A stretch of 64,000 nt of DNA from Vreelandella hamiltonii. GTDB taxonomy: Bacteria > Pseudomonadota > Gammaproteobacteria > Pseudomonadales > Halomonadaceae. The notes under the pieces are model-generated. The model was given only the letters and a program-made list of their open reading frames with translations. It was not told where the DNA came from and made no database searches. Positions 51,879-60,862 of this stretch are shown here, one piece after another (within the stretch, counting starts at the first letter, position 1; the number at the start of each line of letters is the position of its first letter). The translations under genes were made by a program, and so were the position numbers. Location of the stretch: assembly GCF_014651775.1 (NCBI RefSeq), contig NZ_BMXN01000004.1, positions 185,454 through 249,453 on the forward strand, read 5' to 3'.

Positions 51879-52258
51879 TGGTGGAGGCGGCGGGAATTGA
51901 ACCCGCGTCCGCCAGCACGCGCCCATTGGCTCTACATGCTTAGATTTCGTCATTTGCTTTAACGTGTCTGACTCCGACGATCAGGATTCAGCTACGCGAG
52001 CCTTCTAAAGTTTGACGGTTGGCGAGAAGACACCACCAACCGCGGTCCTATCAGCTTTAGCTCATATCCCCGCTGCGATGAATAGGCACATCACTTTGGG
52101 GCCAGACAAGAAGCTAGCAGGGTTTAAGCTGCCAGCGCGCCTTGAGCGTAGTTTTCGTCGTTTGCGACTATTTTTCGTGATGTGGTATTTACGAGATACA
52201 TCACGCTCTCGGCATGCACCGCAGGGTTTGTCACCGGCGTCGAAACCATGTCGCCCCC
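51879..52258 (-). ncRNA. ssrA: Transfer-messenger RNA (tmRNA)
   Basis: This 380-nt RNA rescues stalled ribosomes. On the minus strand it begins GGGGGCGACATGGTTTCGAC and ends with CGCCTCCACCA; the first and last seven bases pair with one G-U. The tRNA-like T arm (GTTCAATTCC) is present. The tag frame (52124-52165) starts GCAAACGACGAAAACTAC and encodes ANDENYAQGALAA, then TAA, with the conserved AATAGTCGCAAACGAC context before the resume codon. Its partner smpB is immediately upstream on the same strand. Confidence 0.97.
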
Positions 52259-52302
52259 TTGTTCAGAGCCGCATTCTAACGTGCTCGTGCCCAATTGACC
52301 AG

Positions 52303-52794
52303 TTATGCCTTGTTATGTTCCCGCATAATTCGGCCTTTCTGGCGATTCCAGTCGCGGTCCTTCTCGGTGGCGCGCTTGTCATGGATCTTCTTGCCCGTCA
52401 CCAGCGCCAGCTCGCACTTCACCTTGTTGCGCTTCCAGTACAGCTTGAGCGGTACACAGGTGTGGCCCTTGTCCTGCGTGACCGAAAAGATCTTGGCGAT
52501 CTCCTTGCGGTGCAACAGCAGTTTCCGGGTGCGGGTGGGGTCGGCTATTTCATGGGTGCTGGCCGTGTTCAGTGGCGTGATATGGCTGCCCAGCAGGTAT
52601 GCTTCGCCGTTGCGAATCAAAATATAGGTGTCGGTGAGCTGCGCTTTTCCGGCGCGCATGCTTTTGACTTCCCAGCCTGCCAGTGCCAGGCCCGCTTCGA
52701 AGGTTTCGTCGATATGGTACTCAAACCGCGCCTTCTTGTTCTGGGCTATCACGCTGCTGCCGGGGCCCTTGCTGTTACCTTTCTTAGTGGCCAT
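52303..52794 (-). CDS. smpB: SsrA-binding protein SmpB
   Basis: This 163-residue OB-fold protein binds the tRNA-like part of tmRNA and carries it to stalled ribosomes. Hallmarks are [59 protein letters not shown] and the basic C-terminal tail ([20 protein letters not shown]). It lies 44 bp upstream of ssrA on the same strand and is divergent from ratA. Confidence 0.97.
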   Translation of the reverse strand: MATKKGNSKGPGSSVIAQNKKARFEYHIDETFEAGLALAGWEVKSMRAGKAQLTDTYILIRNGEAYLLGSHITPLNTASTHEIADPTRTRKLLLHRKEIAKIFSVTQDKGHTCVPLKLYWKRNKVKCELALVTGKKIHDKRATEKDRDWNRQKGRIMREHNKA

Positions 52795-52920
52795 GGAACC
52801 TCATCGTTGATCTGTCGTTCGCACCCCCTTCGTTATGCGGGGAGGCGTGATACCATTCAAGGTCTGTAACTATGTTTCCCATGATACGCTTTGGGCACTG
52901 TGAAGTCAGCGGAGAGGTCA

Positions 52921-53355
52921 ATGCCAACCGTCAATCGTACCGCTTTGGTGCGCCATACCCCCCAGCAAATGTTCGATCTGGTCAATGACTTCGAACGCTA
53001 TCCCGAGTTCCTGCCGGGATGCCGCCGCGCGCGTCTGCTGGAAAAGGACGATCAGCACCTGGTCGGAGAAATGACTCTGGGTCGTGCGGGGGTCGAGCAA
53101 ACCATCACTACGCGCAACGACCTGCACGCACCAGAGCGGATCGAGCTTTCGCTGGTCAAAGGGCCCTTCAAGCAGCTCAAAGGCCGCTGGCTGTTCATCC
53201 CCATGGGGGATGATGCTTGCAAGGTCAGTCTGGAAATGGAGTTCGTTTTCGCCAATCGGTTGCTGAGCATGGCGTTTGGCAAGTTATTCCAGCAGATTGC
53301 CGGGCAACTGGTCGATGCCTTCACCAAGCGCGCCAACGAACTGTATGGCCGTTGA
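52921..53355 (+). CDS. ratA: RatA/COQ10-family START-domain protein
   Basis: This 144-residue START/SRPBCC-fold protein has TALVRHTPQQMFDLVNDFER, YPEFLPGCRRARLLE and FKQLKGRWLFIPMGDDACKV. Family members include mitochondrial Coq10, which binds ubiquinone, and E. coli RatA, reported to inhibit 70S assembly. Either role is possible. GAGAGG precedes ATG 52921. It overlaps the rnfH-like gene by 11 bp, the conserved smpB-ratA-ratB order. Confidence 0.94.
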   Translation: MPTVNRTALVRHTPQQMFDLVNDFERYPEFLPGCRRARLLEKDDQHLVGEMTLGRAGVEQTITTRNDLHAPERIELSLVKGPFKQLKGRWLFIPMGDDACKVSLEMEFVFANRLLSMAFGKLFQQIAGQLVDAFTKRANELYGR

Positions 53356-53656
53356 TGACATTGCTGTCGAGGTAGCCTTCGCGCTGCCTCACAAGCAGCG
53401 TATCGTCGCGCTGAAGGTACCCAGCGGCACCACTGCCAGAGCAGCCGTTGCCATGGCCGACCTGCCCAGCCTGTTTCAGGAACTGCCCGCCGAGACCTTC
53501 GAGCAGGCGCCGCTGGGCATCTTCGGCAAGGCGTTGCGCCACCCCGATAAGGAGCCGCTGCGCGAAGGCGACCGGGTAGAAGTCTACCGGCCGCTGCAGA
53601 TCGACCCCAAAGCGGCCCGCCTGGAGCGGGCCAAACGTCAGGCCAGCGGCCAGTGA
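53345..53656 (+). CDS. RnfH/RatB family ubiquitin-like protein (UPF0125)
   Basis: This 103-residue protein has a beta-grasp pattern: IAVEVAFALPHKQRIVALKV, then LGIFGKALRHPDKEPLREGD and RVEVYRPLQIDPKAARLERA, typical of the RnfH family. The biochemical role is unclear. It starts inside the end of ratA (11-bp overlap) and is convergent with bamE, ending three bases before that stop. The longer open frame upstream is ratA in another frame. Confidence 0.93.
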   Translation: MAVDDIAVEVAFALPHKQRIVALKVPSGTTARAAVAMADLPSLFQELPAETFEQAPLGIFGKALRHPDKEPLREGDRVEVYRPLQIDPKAARLERAKRQASGQ

Positions 53657-53659
53657 CCG

Positions 53660-54127
53660 CTATTGGCTGATGGGCACCGGCTGAGGTTCTGGCGCGGTCT
53701 CAGGGGTGGGAGCCTGTTGGGTCGGCAGCGTTCTGTCCATGGGCTCGGTGCCCTCTACGGCAGGGCCCATGCCACGGTCGGAGCTGATCGGCAGGTCGCC
53801 GGACAGATCACCTTGCTGCTCGACGTTCACCAGGCGGCCTGAATTATCGAACGTGAGCGTGACGCGGCGCTGTTCGACACCCCCGTATGCCTTGTCCAGG
53901 CGGTACACGTAGTCCCACTGGCGGGCGTCGAAGGGCGCTTCCAGCAGCGGCCTGCCCATCACGTAGGTAACCTGTTCCTGGGTCATGCCCGGCTGGAGCT
54001 GGCTGACCATCTCCTGGGTGACCAGGTTGCCCTGGGGGATGTCGCGCTTGTACACGCCGACGTAACTGCAGCCGCTAACGACGGTCAGGGCAACGGAAAG
54101 AGTAATGATACGAGTCAATTTTTGCAT
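53660..54127 (-). CDS. bamE: Outer membrane assembly lipoprotein BamE
   Basis: This 155-residue lipoprotein of the BAM complex has signal TRIITLSVALTVVSGC with Cys20 as lipid site. The SmpA/OmlA domain follows: YVGVYKRDIPQGNLVTQEMV, LQPGMTQEQVTYVMGRPLLE and RQWDYVYRLDKAYGGVEQRR. The C-terminal about 45 residues are a Pro/Thr/Gln-rich tail not essential to the fold. It is divergent from fur, as in other gammaproteobacteria. Confidence 0.95.
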   Translation of the reverse strand: MQKLTRIITLSVALTVVSGCSYVGVYKRDIPQGNLVTQEMVSQLQPGMTQEQVTYVMGRPLLEAPFDARQWDYVYRLDKAYGGVEQRRVTLTFDNSGRLVNVEQQGDLSGDLPISSDRGMGPAVEGTEPMDRTLPTQQAPTPETAPEPQPVPISQ

Positions 54128-54199
54128 TTGAGCCTGTTCTTCACTATCGTGGTTTCGGTCGATGATACCCGACCTAACCTGTTACTGCGAAGAGCAACC

Positions 54200-54652
54200 A
54201 TGGCCGATCAGAACCATGAACTACGCAAAGCCGGGCTGAAAGTGACCCTGCCGCGCGTCAAGATCCTGCAGATTCTCGAAAATGCTTCGGGCCAACACCA
54301 CCTTAGCGCAGAAGAAGTGTATAAAACACTGATTGATGCGGGCGAGGATGTTGGTCTGGCGACCGTCTACCGCGTGCTGACTCAGTTCGAGTCGGCAGGC
54401 CTTGTGATTCGTCACAATTTCGACGGTGGCCATGCGGTCTTCGAGATGACCCAAGAAGACCACCATGACCACATGGTGTGTCTGGAAAGCGGTGAAATCA
54501 TCGAGTTCGTCGATGACATCATCGAGCGTCGCCAGCAAGAGATCGCCGAAGAGCACGGCTACGAGCTAGTGGACCACGCTCTGGTGCTGTACGTACGCCC
54601 CCGTGGGTCGGACGTCACGCGCCAGGACAGTGGCCCCACGAACCGCAAGTAG
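54200..54652 (+). CDS. fur: Ferric uptake regulator Fur
   Basis: This 150-residue metalloregulator represses iron-uptake genes with Fe2+. The winged helix has LRKAGLKVTLPRVKILQILE and VGLATVYRVLTQFESAGLVI; the metal-binding part has HHDHMVCLESGEIIEFVDDI. The first CxxC of E. coli Fur is reduced to a single Cys (CLES), as in Pseudomonas Fur. ATG 54200 gives the standard N-terminus (MADQNHELRKAGLK); the longer frame is not supported. A bidirectional terminator follows. Confidence 0.96.
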   Translation: MADQNHELRKAGLKVTLPRVKILQILENASGQHHLSAEEVYKTLIDAGEDVGLATVYRVLTQFESAGLVIRHNFDGGHAVFEMTQEDHHDHMVCLESGEIIEFVDDIIERRQQEIAEEHGYELVDHALVLYVRPRGSDVTRQDSGPTNRK

Positions 54653-54666
54653 TCCGCTGCCACATG

Positions 54667-54719
54667 AAAACGCCCTTGGGGTGCCAGAGCAGTTCATCTG
54701 GCGCCTCAGGGGCGTTTTT
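54667..54719 (+). terminator. Intrinsic terminator after fur
   Basis: AAAACGCCC with GGGGCGTTTTT forms the base of a long hairpin, and TGCCAG with CTGGCG forms an inner stem. Five T residues end it on the plus strand. The A run on the other side could let it act for recN as well. Confidence 0.75.
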
Positions 54720-54801
54720 GTAGGTCGCGTGATGGCCGAGCGCTGCCTTCGCCCGGCGAAGGGCAAAGGCTTGGCGTGGGTTTGGTTGAGTTTGGTTGAG
54801 C

Positions 54802-56475
54802 TTAGTGAGGAGGGCGCTGGCTGGCGTGCAGCATCTCGCGGGCATGGGCCAGGGTCTGGTCGGAAAGCGTAACCCCGCCCAGCATGCGGGCCAGCTCGCT
54901 GATGCGGCCTCGCTCGTCCAGTAGTGCCATGTGGGTCAAGGTGGTATCGCGTTTGGCGCGTTTTTCGATATGCAGATGCTGATGCGCCTGGGCGGCCACC
55001 TGCGGCAGGTGGGTCACGGTCATCACCTGGCCGTTTTCGCCCAGCTTGCGCAGCAGCTGGCCGACGATTTCGGCCGTCGCACCGGAAATACCCACGTCCA
55101 CTTCATCGAAGACCAGGCTGGGAATGGTGGAGTGCGAGGCCGCCACGACCTGAATGGCCAAACTGATACGCGACAGTTCACCGCCGGATGCCACTTTCGC
55201 CAGCGGGCGCGCAGGCTGGCCAGGGTTGGCACTGATCAGGAACTGTACGTGATCCAGCCCTTCTGGGGTGGGTGTGTCGCGAGGTGTAACGTCGACATCG
55301 AAACGCGCCTTGCCCATGGCCAGAAAGGCCAGCTGCTGCTGGACTTCCTTGCCTAGCCGCACCGCTGCCTTTTGGCGAGCGTCACTGAGCAGCTTGGCAT
55401 CGCTGCGGTAGCGCTCGCGGTAGTCGGCCACCTGGCTGCTCAGGGCCTCCAGGTCATCATCGCTGGCTTCCAGCTGGGCCACTTCCTGGCGTAGCTGAGC
55501 ATGCAGAGCGCAGATTTCCTCCGGGGCGACATGGTGCTTGCGCGCAATGCGGTGCACGTCGCCCATGCGCTCCTCGACCCAGGCCAGGCGCTCGGGGTCC
55601 AGTTCGGTGGTGCTGGCCAGACGCTGAAGCTCGCTGGCGGCTTCTTCTACCTGAATGCGCGCATCGCTGAGCATGGCCAGGGTGTTGGCCAGCGTACCCT
55701 TGTCGCTGCCGGGCAGGGCGCTCAAGTGTGCGTAGGCCTGATTCAGCAACGACAGCGCACCGCCCTCATCGCTTTCACAGCAGTCGGCGGCAAACTGGGT
55801 TTCTCGCAGGGTCTCTTCCGCGTGGGCCAGCGTGTGCTGCTCTTCTTCCAGGGTTTGCAGTTCGCCTTCGGCGAGGCCCAGCTGGTCGAGCTCTTCCACC
55901 TGATAGCGCAACAGCTGGCGCTTGGCCTCTACCTCGCTGCCCTCTTCACTGAGCTTTTTCAACCGACGACGGGCATTGCGCCATTCACGGTAAGTCTCGG
56001 CCAGCTGCTGGCTGCGCTCGCGAAGCCCGGCGTAGTCATCCAGCAGCGCCAAGTGGGTTTCTTCGCGCATGAGCGCCTGGTGGGCGTGCTGGCCATGGAT
56101 TTGAATCAGCTGTTCGCCCAGCGATTTCAGGTCGGCAATGGTGGCCGGGTGGCCGTTGATCCATGCTTTGGAGCGCCCGCTGGCGGTAACGACGCGGCGT
56201 AACAGGCACTCGTCGGTAGGCAGTTCCCGGGCCTGCAGCCACTCGATGGCGGCAGGCAGGTGTTGAATGTCGAAGCGGGCGGAAAGGTCGGTGCGCTCGC
56301 AGCCGTGGCGCACGCTGCCTGCGTCGGCACGCTCGCCCAGGCAGAGCCCCAGCGCGCCCAGCAAGATGGATTTACCCGCCCCGGTTTCCCCCGTGATAGC
56401 GGTCATGCCACGGCTGAGGTCGAGTTCAAGGCGGTCAACAATCGCGTAATCCTGGATCGCTAGCTGTGTCAGCAT
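54802..56475 (-). CDS. recN: DNA repair protein RecN
   Basis: This 557-residue SMC-like ATPase acts in double-strand-break repair. It has Walker A TGETGAGKSILLGALGLCLG at residues 30-49, RRVVTASGRSKAWING and IQIHGQHAHQAL, long coiled coils (about 150-370), and a C-terminal ABC half with LAKVASGGELSRISLAIQ (signature) and LVFDEVDVGISG (Walker B). A LexA-type box 50 bp before the start indicates SOS induction. The bamE-fur-recN-grpE order is conserved. Confidence 0.96.
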   Translation of the reverse strand: MLTQLAIQDYAIVDRLELDLSRGMTAITGETGAGKSILLGALGLCLGERADAGSVRHGCERTDLSARFDIQHLPAAIEWLQARELPTDECLLRRVVTASGRSKAWINGHPATIADLKSLGEQLIQIHGQHAHQALMREETHLALLDDYAGLRERSQQLAETYREWRNARRRLKKLSEEGSEVEAKRQLLRYQVEELDQLGLAEGELQTLEEEQHTLAHAEETLRETQFAADCCESDEGGALSLLNQAYAHLSALPGSDKGTLANTLAMLSDARIQVEEAASELQRLASTTELDPERLAWVEERMGDVHRIARKHHVAPEEICALHAQLRQEVAQLEASDDDLEALSSQVADYRERYRSDAKLLSDARQKAAVRLGKEVQQQLAFLAMGKARFDVDVTPRDTPTPEGLDHVQFLISANPGQPARPLAKVASGGELSRISLAIQVVAASHSTIPSLVFDEVDVGISGATAEIVGQLLRKLGENGQVMTVTHLPQVAAQAHQHLHIEKRAKRDTTLTHMALLDERGRISELARMLGGVTLSDQTLAHAREMLHASQRPPH

Positions 56476-56524
56476 GAGGCCTCCTGAGGCGGTGCATCCC
56501 GAATGCTGGATGCTTATCCAATAA

Positions 56525-56540
56525 TTGTTGTTTTATACAG
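56525..56540 (-). promoter_or_regulatory. LexA (SOS) box upstream of recN
   Basis: Read on the minus strand, CTGT-ATAAAACA-ACAA matches CTGT-N8-ACAG with one mismatch, and the flanks (TA before, TTA after) also fit. It is 50 bp from the recN start. RecN is a classic strongly SOS-induced gene in E. coli. Confidence 0.7.
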
Positions 56541-56567
56541 TAGTCGATAACTCACTTCAATGCCCCT

Positions 56568-56596
56568 CTTGAGATGGCTTTGATGGCCCCCATATA
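56568..56596 (+). promoter_or_regulatory. Heat-shock (sigma-32) promoter of grpE
   Basis: CTTGAGA (56568-56574), a 13-bp spacer and CCCCATATA (56588-56596) match the RpoH consensus CTTGAAA-N11-16-CCCCATNT. It is 80 bp before the grpE start. Confidence 0.8.
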
Positions 56597-56675
56597 GCTT
56601 TTATCCGTGGTCTAAATCCCGCGAATCAACTCAGGTGGCCGCCAACGGCACCGCTACGTATTTCAGGAGCAAGGC

Positions 56676-57305
56676 ATGGCTAAAGAACCGCAAACCCCGT
56701 TGGATGAAGAGCTGGCGCGTCAGGAGCAGGAAGCCGAAGTCACGGAGCCAACGGCAGAAGAACGCCTGGTAGAAGGCGAGCTGGAAGGGCTGATCGAAGA
56801 CGAAGCAGTGCTCGATGGCAGCGTAGGCAACCCTGAAGCCGATGTGCTGGCCGCCCAGGTAGAAGAGCTGGAGCAGAGCCTGGCCCAGGCCAAGGACCAG
56901 GCCCTGCGCGCCGCCGCTGAAGCACAGAACGTGCGCCGTCGCGCCGAGCAAGAGGCCGAAAAGGCGCGCAAGTTTGCGCTGGAGAAGTTCGTCAAGGAAC
57001 TGCTGCCCGTCGTGGACAGCCTGGAGAAAGCCCTGGAAAGCATGCAGGAAGACGCTTCCGACGTGCATCGTGAAGGCGTCTCCATGACTCTGAAGATGCA
57101 GCTGGGCGTGCTGGCCAAGTTTGGCGTCGAAAGCATCGAGCCCCAGGGCGAACCCTTCGACCCGCAGATGCATGAAGCCATGGCCATGGTGCCCAATCCC
57201 GAGCTGGAGCCCAACACGGTAATGGACGTCATGCAGAAGGGTTACTCCCTGAATGGCCGTCTGGTGCGTCCCGCGATGGTGGTGGTCAGCCAGAAAGCCG
57301 GTTGA
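56676..57305 (+). CDS. grpE: Co-chaperone GrpE (nucleotide exchange factor)
   Basis: This 209-residue protein releases ADP from DnaK. It has a very acidic N-terminal part (residues 1-70), a long coiled-coil helix ([37 protein letters not shown]) and the C-terminal beta domain: [40 protein letters not shown]. It is preceded by a sigma-32-type promoter and followed by dnaK, which has its own. Confidence 0.97.
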   Translation: MAKEPQTPLDEELARQEQEAEVTEPTAEERLVEGELEGLIEDEAVLDGSVGNPEADVLAAQVEELEQSLAQAKDQALRAAAEAQNVRRRAEQEAEKARKFALEKFVKELLPVVDSLEKALESMQEDASDVHREGVSMTLKMQLGVLAKFGVESIEPQGEPFDPQMHEAMAMVPNPELEPNTVMDVMQKGYSLNGRLVRPAMVVVSQKAG

Positions 57306-57333
57306 TGGGATGACGCATTGCAGAAAAAAAGCC

Positions 57334-57362
57334 CTTGAAATGCGCCAGGCGGCCCCCAAATA
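57334..57362 (+). promoter_or_regulatory. Heat-shock (sigma-32) promoter of dnaK
   Basis: CTTGAAA (57334-57340), a 13-bp spacer and CCCCAAATA (57354-57362) are an almost ideal RpoH promoter. It lies 96 bp before dnaK. Confidence 0.85.
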
Positions 57363-57457
57363 AAGGGCAACTCGCGAGAATGCTCGCAAACGCCTTAAAC
57401 AGTTTTGACGGCGTAAACCACTAGTTTTTTGTTTCAACCGAATTCGAGGTTTTTGCT

Positions 57458-59392
57458 ATGGGACGCATTATTGGTATCGACCTGGGCACCACTAACTCTT
57501 GTGTGGCCGTGCTCGATGGTGACAGCGCTAAAGTCATTGAAAACGCCGAAGGCGGTCGTACCACGCCTTCCATCATTGCCTACACCGATGACGGCGAAAC
57601 GCTGGTAGGTCAGGCGGCCAAGCGTCAGGCCGTGACCAACCCGGAAAACACCCTTTACGCCATCAAGCGTCTGATCGGTCGTCGTTTCAAGGACGACGTC
57701 GTTCAAAAAGACATCAAGATGGTGCCGTACAAGATTGCCGAAGCCGACAACGGTGACGCGTGGGTAGAAGTCAAAGGCAAGAAGATGGCTCCCCCGCAGG
57801 TCAGCGCCGAAGTGCTGAAGAAGATGAAGAAGACCGCCGAAGACTACCTCGGCGAGCCGGTGACCGAAGCGGTCATCACCGTTCCGGCCTACTTCAACGA
57901 CAGCCAGCGTCAGGCCACCAAAGATGCGGGCCGTATTGCCGGTCTGGACGTCAAGCGCATCATCAACGAGCCGACTGCCGCAGCGCTTGCCTACGGCATG
58001 GACAAGTCTCGTGGTGACAAGACCATCGCGGTCTACGACCTGGGCGGCGGTACCTTCGATATCTCCATCATCGAAGTCGCCGATGTCGACGGTGAAACCC
58101 AGTTCGAAGTACTGGCCACCAACGGTGACACCTTCCTGGGCGGTGAAGATTTCGACCTGGCGCTGATCAACTATCTGGTCGACCAGTTCAAAACCGACAG
58201 CGGCATCAACCTGTCGGGCGACAACCTGGCCATGCAGCGTCTGAAGGAAGCCGCCGAGAAAGCCAAGATCGAGCTTTCCAGCGCTCAGCAGACCGACGTC
58301 AACCTGCCGTACATCACGGCAGACAACACAGGCCCGAAACACCTGAACGTCAAGGTGACCCGTGCCAAGCTGGAGTCGCTGGTAGAAGACCTGGTGCAGC
58401 GCTCTCTCGAGCCATGCAAAACGGCTCTGAAAGATGCTGGCCTGTCCGCGTCTGAAATCGACGAAGTGATCCTGGTCGGCGGCCAGACCCGCATGCCGAT
58501 GGTTCAGAAGAAAGCGGCAGACTTCTTCGGTAAAGAAGCCCGTAAAGACGTCAACCCCGATGAAGCCGTCGCCGTAGGTGCCGCGATTCAGGGTGGCGTA
58601 CTGGGCGGCGACGTGAAAGACGTTCTGCTGCTGGACGTGACGCCGCTGACCCTGGGTATCGAAACCATGGGTGGCGTCATGACGCCGCTGATCGACAAGA
58701 ACACCACCATCCCCACCAAGAAGACTCAAACCTTCTCGACGGCGGATGACAACCAGACGGCGGTGACCATTCACGTCGTGCAGGGCGAGCGCAAACAAGT
58801 GTCGCAGAACAAGTCGCTGGGTCGTTTCGACCTCTCCGACATTCCGCCGGCACCGCGTGGCGTACCGCAAATCGAAGTGGCCTTCGATCTGGATGCCAAC
58901 GGTATCCTGAACGTATCGGCCAAGGACAAGGCGACGGGCAAAGAGCAGTCCATCGTGATCAAGGCGTCCAGCGGCCTGACGGACGAAGAGATCGAGCAGA
59001 TGGTTCGCGACGCCGAAGCCCACGCCGACGAAGACAAGAAGTTCGAAGCGCTGGTGCAACTGCGCAACCAGGCGGACGGCATGATTCACGCCACTCGCAA
59101 GACCGTGCAGGAAGCGGGCGACAAGGCCACCGATGACGAGAAACAAGCCATCGAGACGGCCATCGCCGAACTGGAAGAAGCGGTCAAGACCGATGACCAG
59201 GACAACATCCAGAAGAAACTGGATGCGCTGACCGAAGCCTCCGGCCAACTGGCGCAGAAGATGTACGCCGAGCAGGCAGACGCTGCCCAGCAGGCAGGCG
59301 CAGAAGGCGCGGAAAGCACCAACGCCAAGCAGGACGACGACGTGGTTGACGCCGAGTACGAAGAAGTCAACGACGAGCAGAAGAAGCAGTAA
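57458..59392 (+). CDS. dnaK: Chaperone DnaK (Hsp70)
   Basis: This 644-residue Hsp70 has [19 protein letters not shown] at the start, [27 protein letters not shown], the substrate-binding domain from about residue 390 ([20 protein letters not shown]) and a C-terminal acidic tail ([10 protein letters not shown]). It folds nascent and stressed proteins with DnaJ and GrpE. The ATP-domain length and start are standard. An inverted repeat in the dnaK-dnaJ gap may set their ratio. Confidence 0.99.
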   Translation: MGRIIGIDLGTTNSCVAVLDGDSAKVIENAEGGRTTPSIIAYTDDGETLVGQAAKRQAVTNPENTLYAIKRLIGRRFKDDVVQKDIKMVPYKIAEADNGDAWVEVKGKKMAPPQVSAEVLKKMKKTAEDYLGEPVTEAVITVPAYFNDSQRQATKDAGRIAGLDVKRIINEPTAAALAYGMDKSRGDKTIAVYDLGGGTFDISIIEVADVDGETQFEVLATNGDTFLGGEDFDLALINYLVDQFKTDSGINLSGDNLAMQRLKEAAEKAKIELSSAQQTDVNLPYITADNTGPKHLNVKVTRAKLESLVEDLVQRSLEPCKTALKDAGLSASEIDEVILVGGQTRMPMVQKKAADFFGKEARKDVNPDEAVAVGAAIQGGVLGGDVKDVLLLDVTPLTLGIETMGGVMTPLIDKNTTIPTKKTQTFSTADDNQTAVTIHVVQGERKQVSQNKSLGRFDLSDIPPAPRGVPQIEVAFDLDANGILNVSAKDKATGKEQSIVIKASSGLTDEEIEQMVRDAEAHADEDKKFEALVQLRNQADGMIHATRKTVQEAGDKATDDEKQAIETAIAELEEAVKTDDQDNIQKKLDALTEASGQLAQKMYAEQADAAQQAGAEGAESTNAKQDDDVVDAEYEEVNDEQKKQ

Positions 59393-59421
59393 CCCACCTC
59401 TTTCTGCCAAGGAAAGCGGTG

Positions 59422-59443
59422 ACGCGGGAGGCAACTCCCGCGT
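59422..59443 (+). promoter_or_regulatory. GCAA-tetraloop hairpin between dnaK and dnaJ
   Basis: ACGCGGGAG-GCAA-CTCCCGCGT is a perfect 9-bp stem followed by only scattered T residues (TGCTGTTT). It is likely a partial terminator or mRNA-stabilising hairpin that lowers dnaJ relative to dnaK. Confidence 0.6.
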
Positions 59444-59501
59444 TGCTGTTTCCGCGGCCGAGACGCCAATAGTGCGTAGCTAACCAGGAGGCGTAGGACC
59501 C

Positions 59502-60653
59502 ATGTCCAAGCGCGATTATTACGAAGTCCTGGGTGTCGAAAAAGGGGCCGATCAGAAAGAGATCAAAAAGGCCTATCGCCGTCTGGCGCAAAAATTCCAC
59601 CCTGATCGAAACCCGGACGATAACACCGCAGCGGAAAAATTCCGTGAGGTGTCTGAAGCCTACGAAGTCTTGAGCGACGGCGAAAAGCGCGCCGCCTATG
59701 ACCAGTTTGGTCATGCCGGTGTGGATGGCCAGGGCGGTGGCTTTGGTGGCGGCGGCTTCGGCGGCGGAGCCGGTGATTTTGGCGATATTTTTGGCGATGT
59801 GTTCGGCGACATCTTCGGGGGTGGCGGTGGCCGTCGGCGGGGCCCCAATGCGCCCGCGCGAGGGTCCGACCTGCGCTACAACCTGGAGCTGGACCTCGAA
59901 AGCGCCGTGGCCGGTACCACGGTGGATATTCGCGTTCCGCGCCATATCGAATGTGACCGCTGTGACGGTGGCGGTGCCGAGCCAGGCTCCTCCAAGGAAA
60001 CCTGCCCCACGTGTCACGGCCATGGCCAGGTACGCATGCAGCAGGGCTTCTTTGCGGTTCAGCAGACCTGCCCCACATGCCATGGTAGCGGCCAGCACAT
60101 CAAAGTGCCGTGCCACAAATGTAATGGCGAAGGGCGTGTACGCGAAACCCGTACTCTCTCGGTGAAAATTCCGCCGGGTGTCGATACCGGTGATCGCATT
60201 CGCCTCAATGGCGAAGGCGAAAGCGGCGTGAATGGCGGCCCAGCGGGCGACCTGTACGTACAGGTGTCCATCAAGCCTCACCATATCTTCCGCCGCGACG
60301 GCAAACACCTTCAGTGCGACGTGCCGATCAATTTCGTGGACGCCGCGCTGGGAGGCGAGCTAGAAGTGCCGACGCTGGATGGGCGCGTGAAGCTGAAGAT
60401 CCCGCCGGAAACCCAGACCGGCAAGCTCTTCCGCCTGCGCGGCAAAGGCGTGAAGCCCGTTCGTGGCGGCGCCCCCGGCGACCTGCTGTGCAAGGTAGTG
60501 CTGGAAACGCCCGTCAACCTCAACGACGAGCAGAAAGACCTGCTTCGCCAGCTGCAAGAGAGCTTCGATGGCAGCAACAGCCACAGCCACTCGCCGAAGA
60601 AGACCGGCTTCTTCGATAGCGTGAAGAAGTTCTTCGAAGAGATGAAGCCGTAA
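59502..60653 (+). CDS. dnaJ: Chaperone DnaJ (Hsp40)
   Basis: This 383-residue Hsp40 has a J domain (residues 1-70; [23 protein letters not shown] at the tip), a Gly/Phe-rich linker ([20 protein letters not shown]), and four CxxCxGxG zinc repeats ([32 protein letters not shown]). A C-terminal substrate domain follows. It stimulates the DnaK ATPase. AGGAGG precedes the ATG. Confidence 0.99.
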   Translation: MSKRDYYEVLGVEKGADQKEIKKAYRRLAQKFHPDRNPDDNTAAEKFREVSEAYEVLSDGEKRAAYDQFGHAGVDGQGGGFGGGGFGGGAGDFGDIFGDVFGDIFGGGGGRRRGPNAPARGSDLRYNLELDLESAVAGTTVDIRVPRHIECDRCDGGGAEPGSSKETCPTCHGHGQVRMQQGFFAVQQTCPTCHGSGQHIKVPCHKCNGEGRVRETRTLSVKIPPGVDTGDRIRLNGEGESGVNGGPAGDLYVQVSIKPHHIFRRDGKHLQCDVPINFVDAALGGELEVPTLDGRVKLKIPPETQTGKLFRLRGKGVKPVRGGAPGDLLCKVVLETPVNLNDEQKDLLRQLQESFDGSNSHSHSPKKTGFFDSVKKFFEEMKP

Positions 60654-60676
60654 AGGTTACGGCCTGACGACCAAGG

Positions 60677-60711
60677 ACGCCCCGGCACGGTAACGTGCCG
60701 GGGCGTCTTTG
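60677..60711 (+). terminator. Intrinsic terminator after dnaJ
   Basis: ACGCCCCGGCACG-GTAA-CGTGCCGGGGCGT is a perfect 13-bp stem followed by CTTTGT. It lies 24 bp after the dnaJ stop. Confidence 0.85.
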
Positions 60712-60862
60712 TATCTGCCTCTGGTTTCGGAAGCGTTCGCTCTGGCTCTTTTGCATGCCCTGAGCACGCGGTGTTTTTATTAGGCAGCTAATGGTGGGTT
60801 GGGTCAGAATGGCTCAAACGAAGATATTTGCCGCCAGCCTAACGAAAAAGGAATGTAGCCGG

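Noticed and set aside
52012..52869. Plus-strand 285-codon frame
   Set aside because: It runs across the antisense of tmRNA and smpB; no coding support.
57434..59434. Long minus-strand open frame (666 codons) opposite dnaK
   Set aside because: Antisense to dnaK; a known artefact of dnaK codon bias in high-GC genomes.
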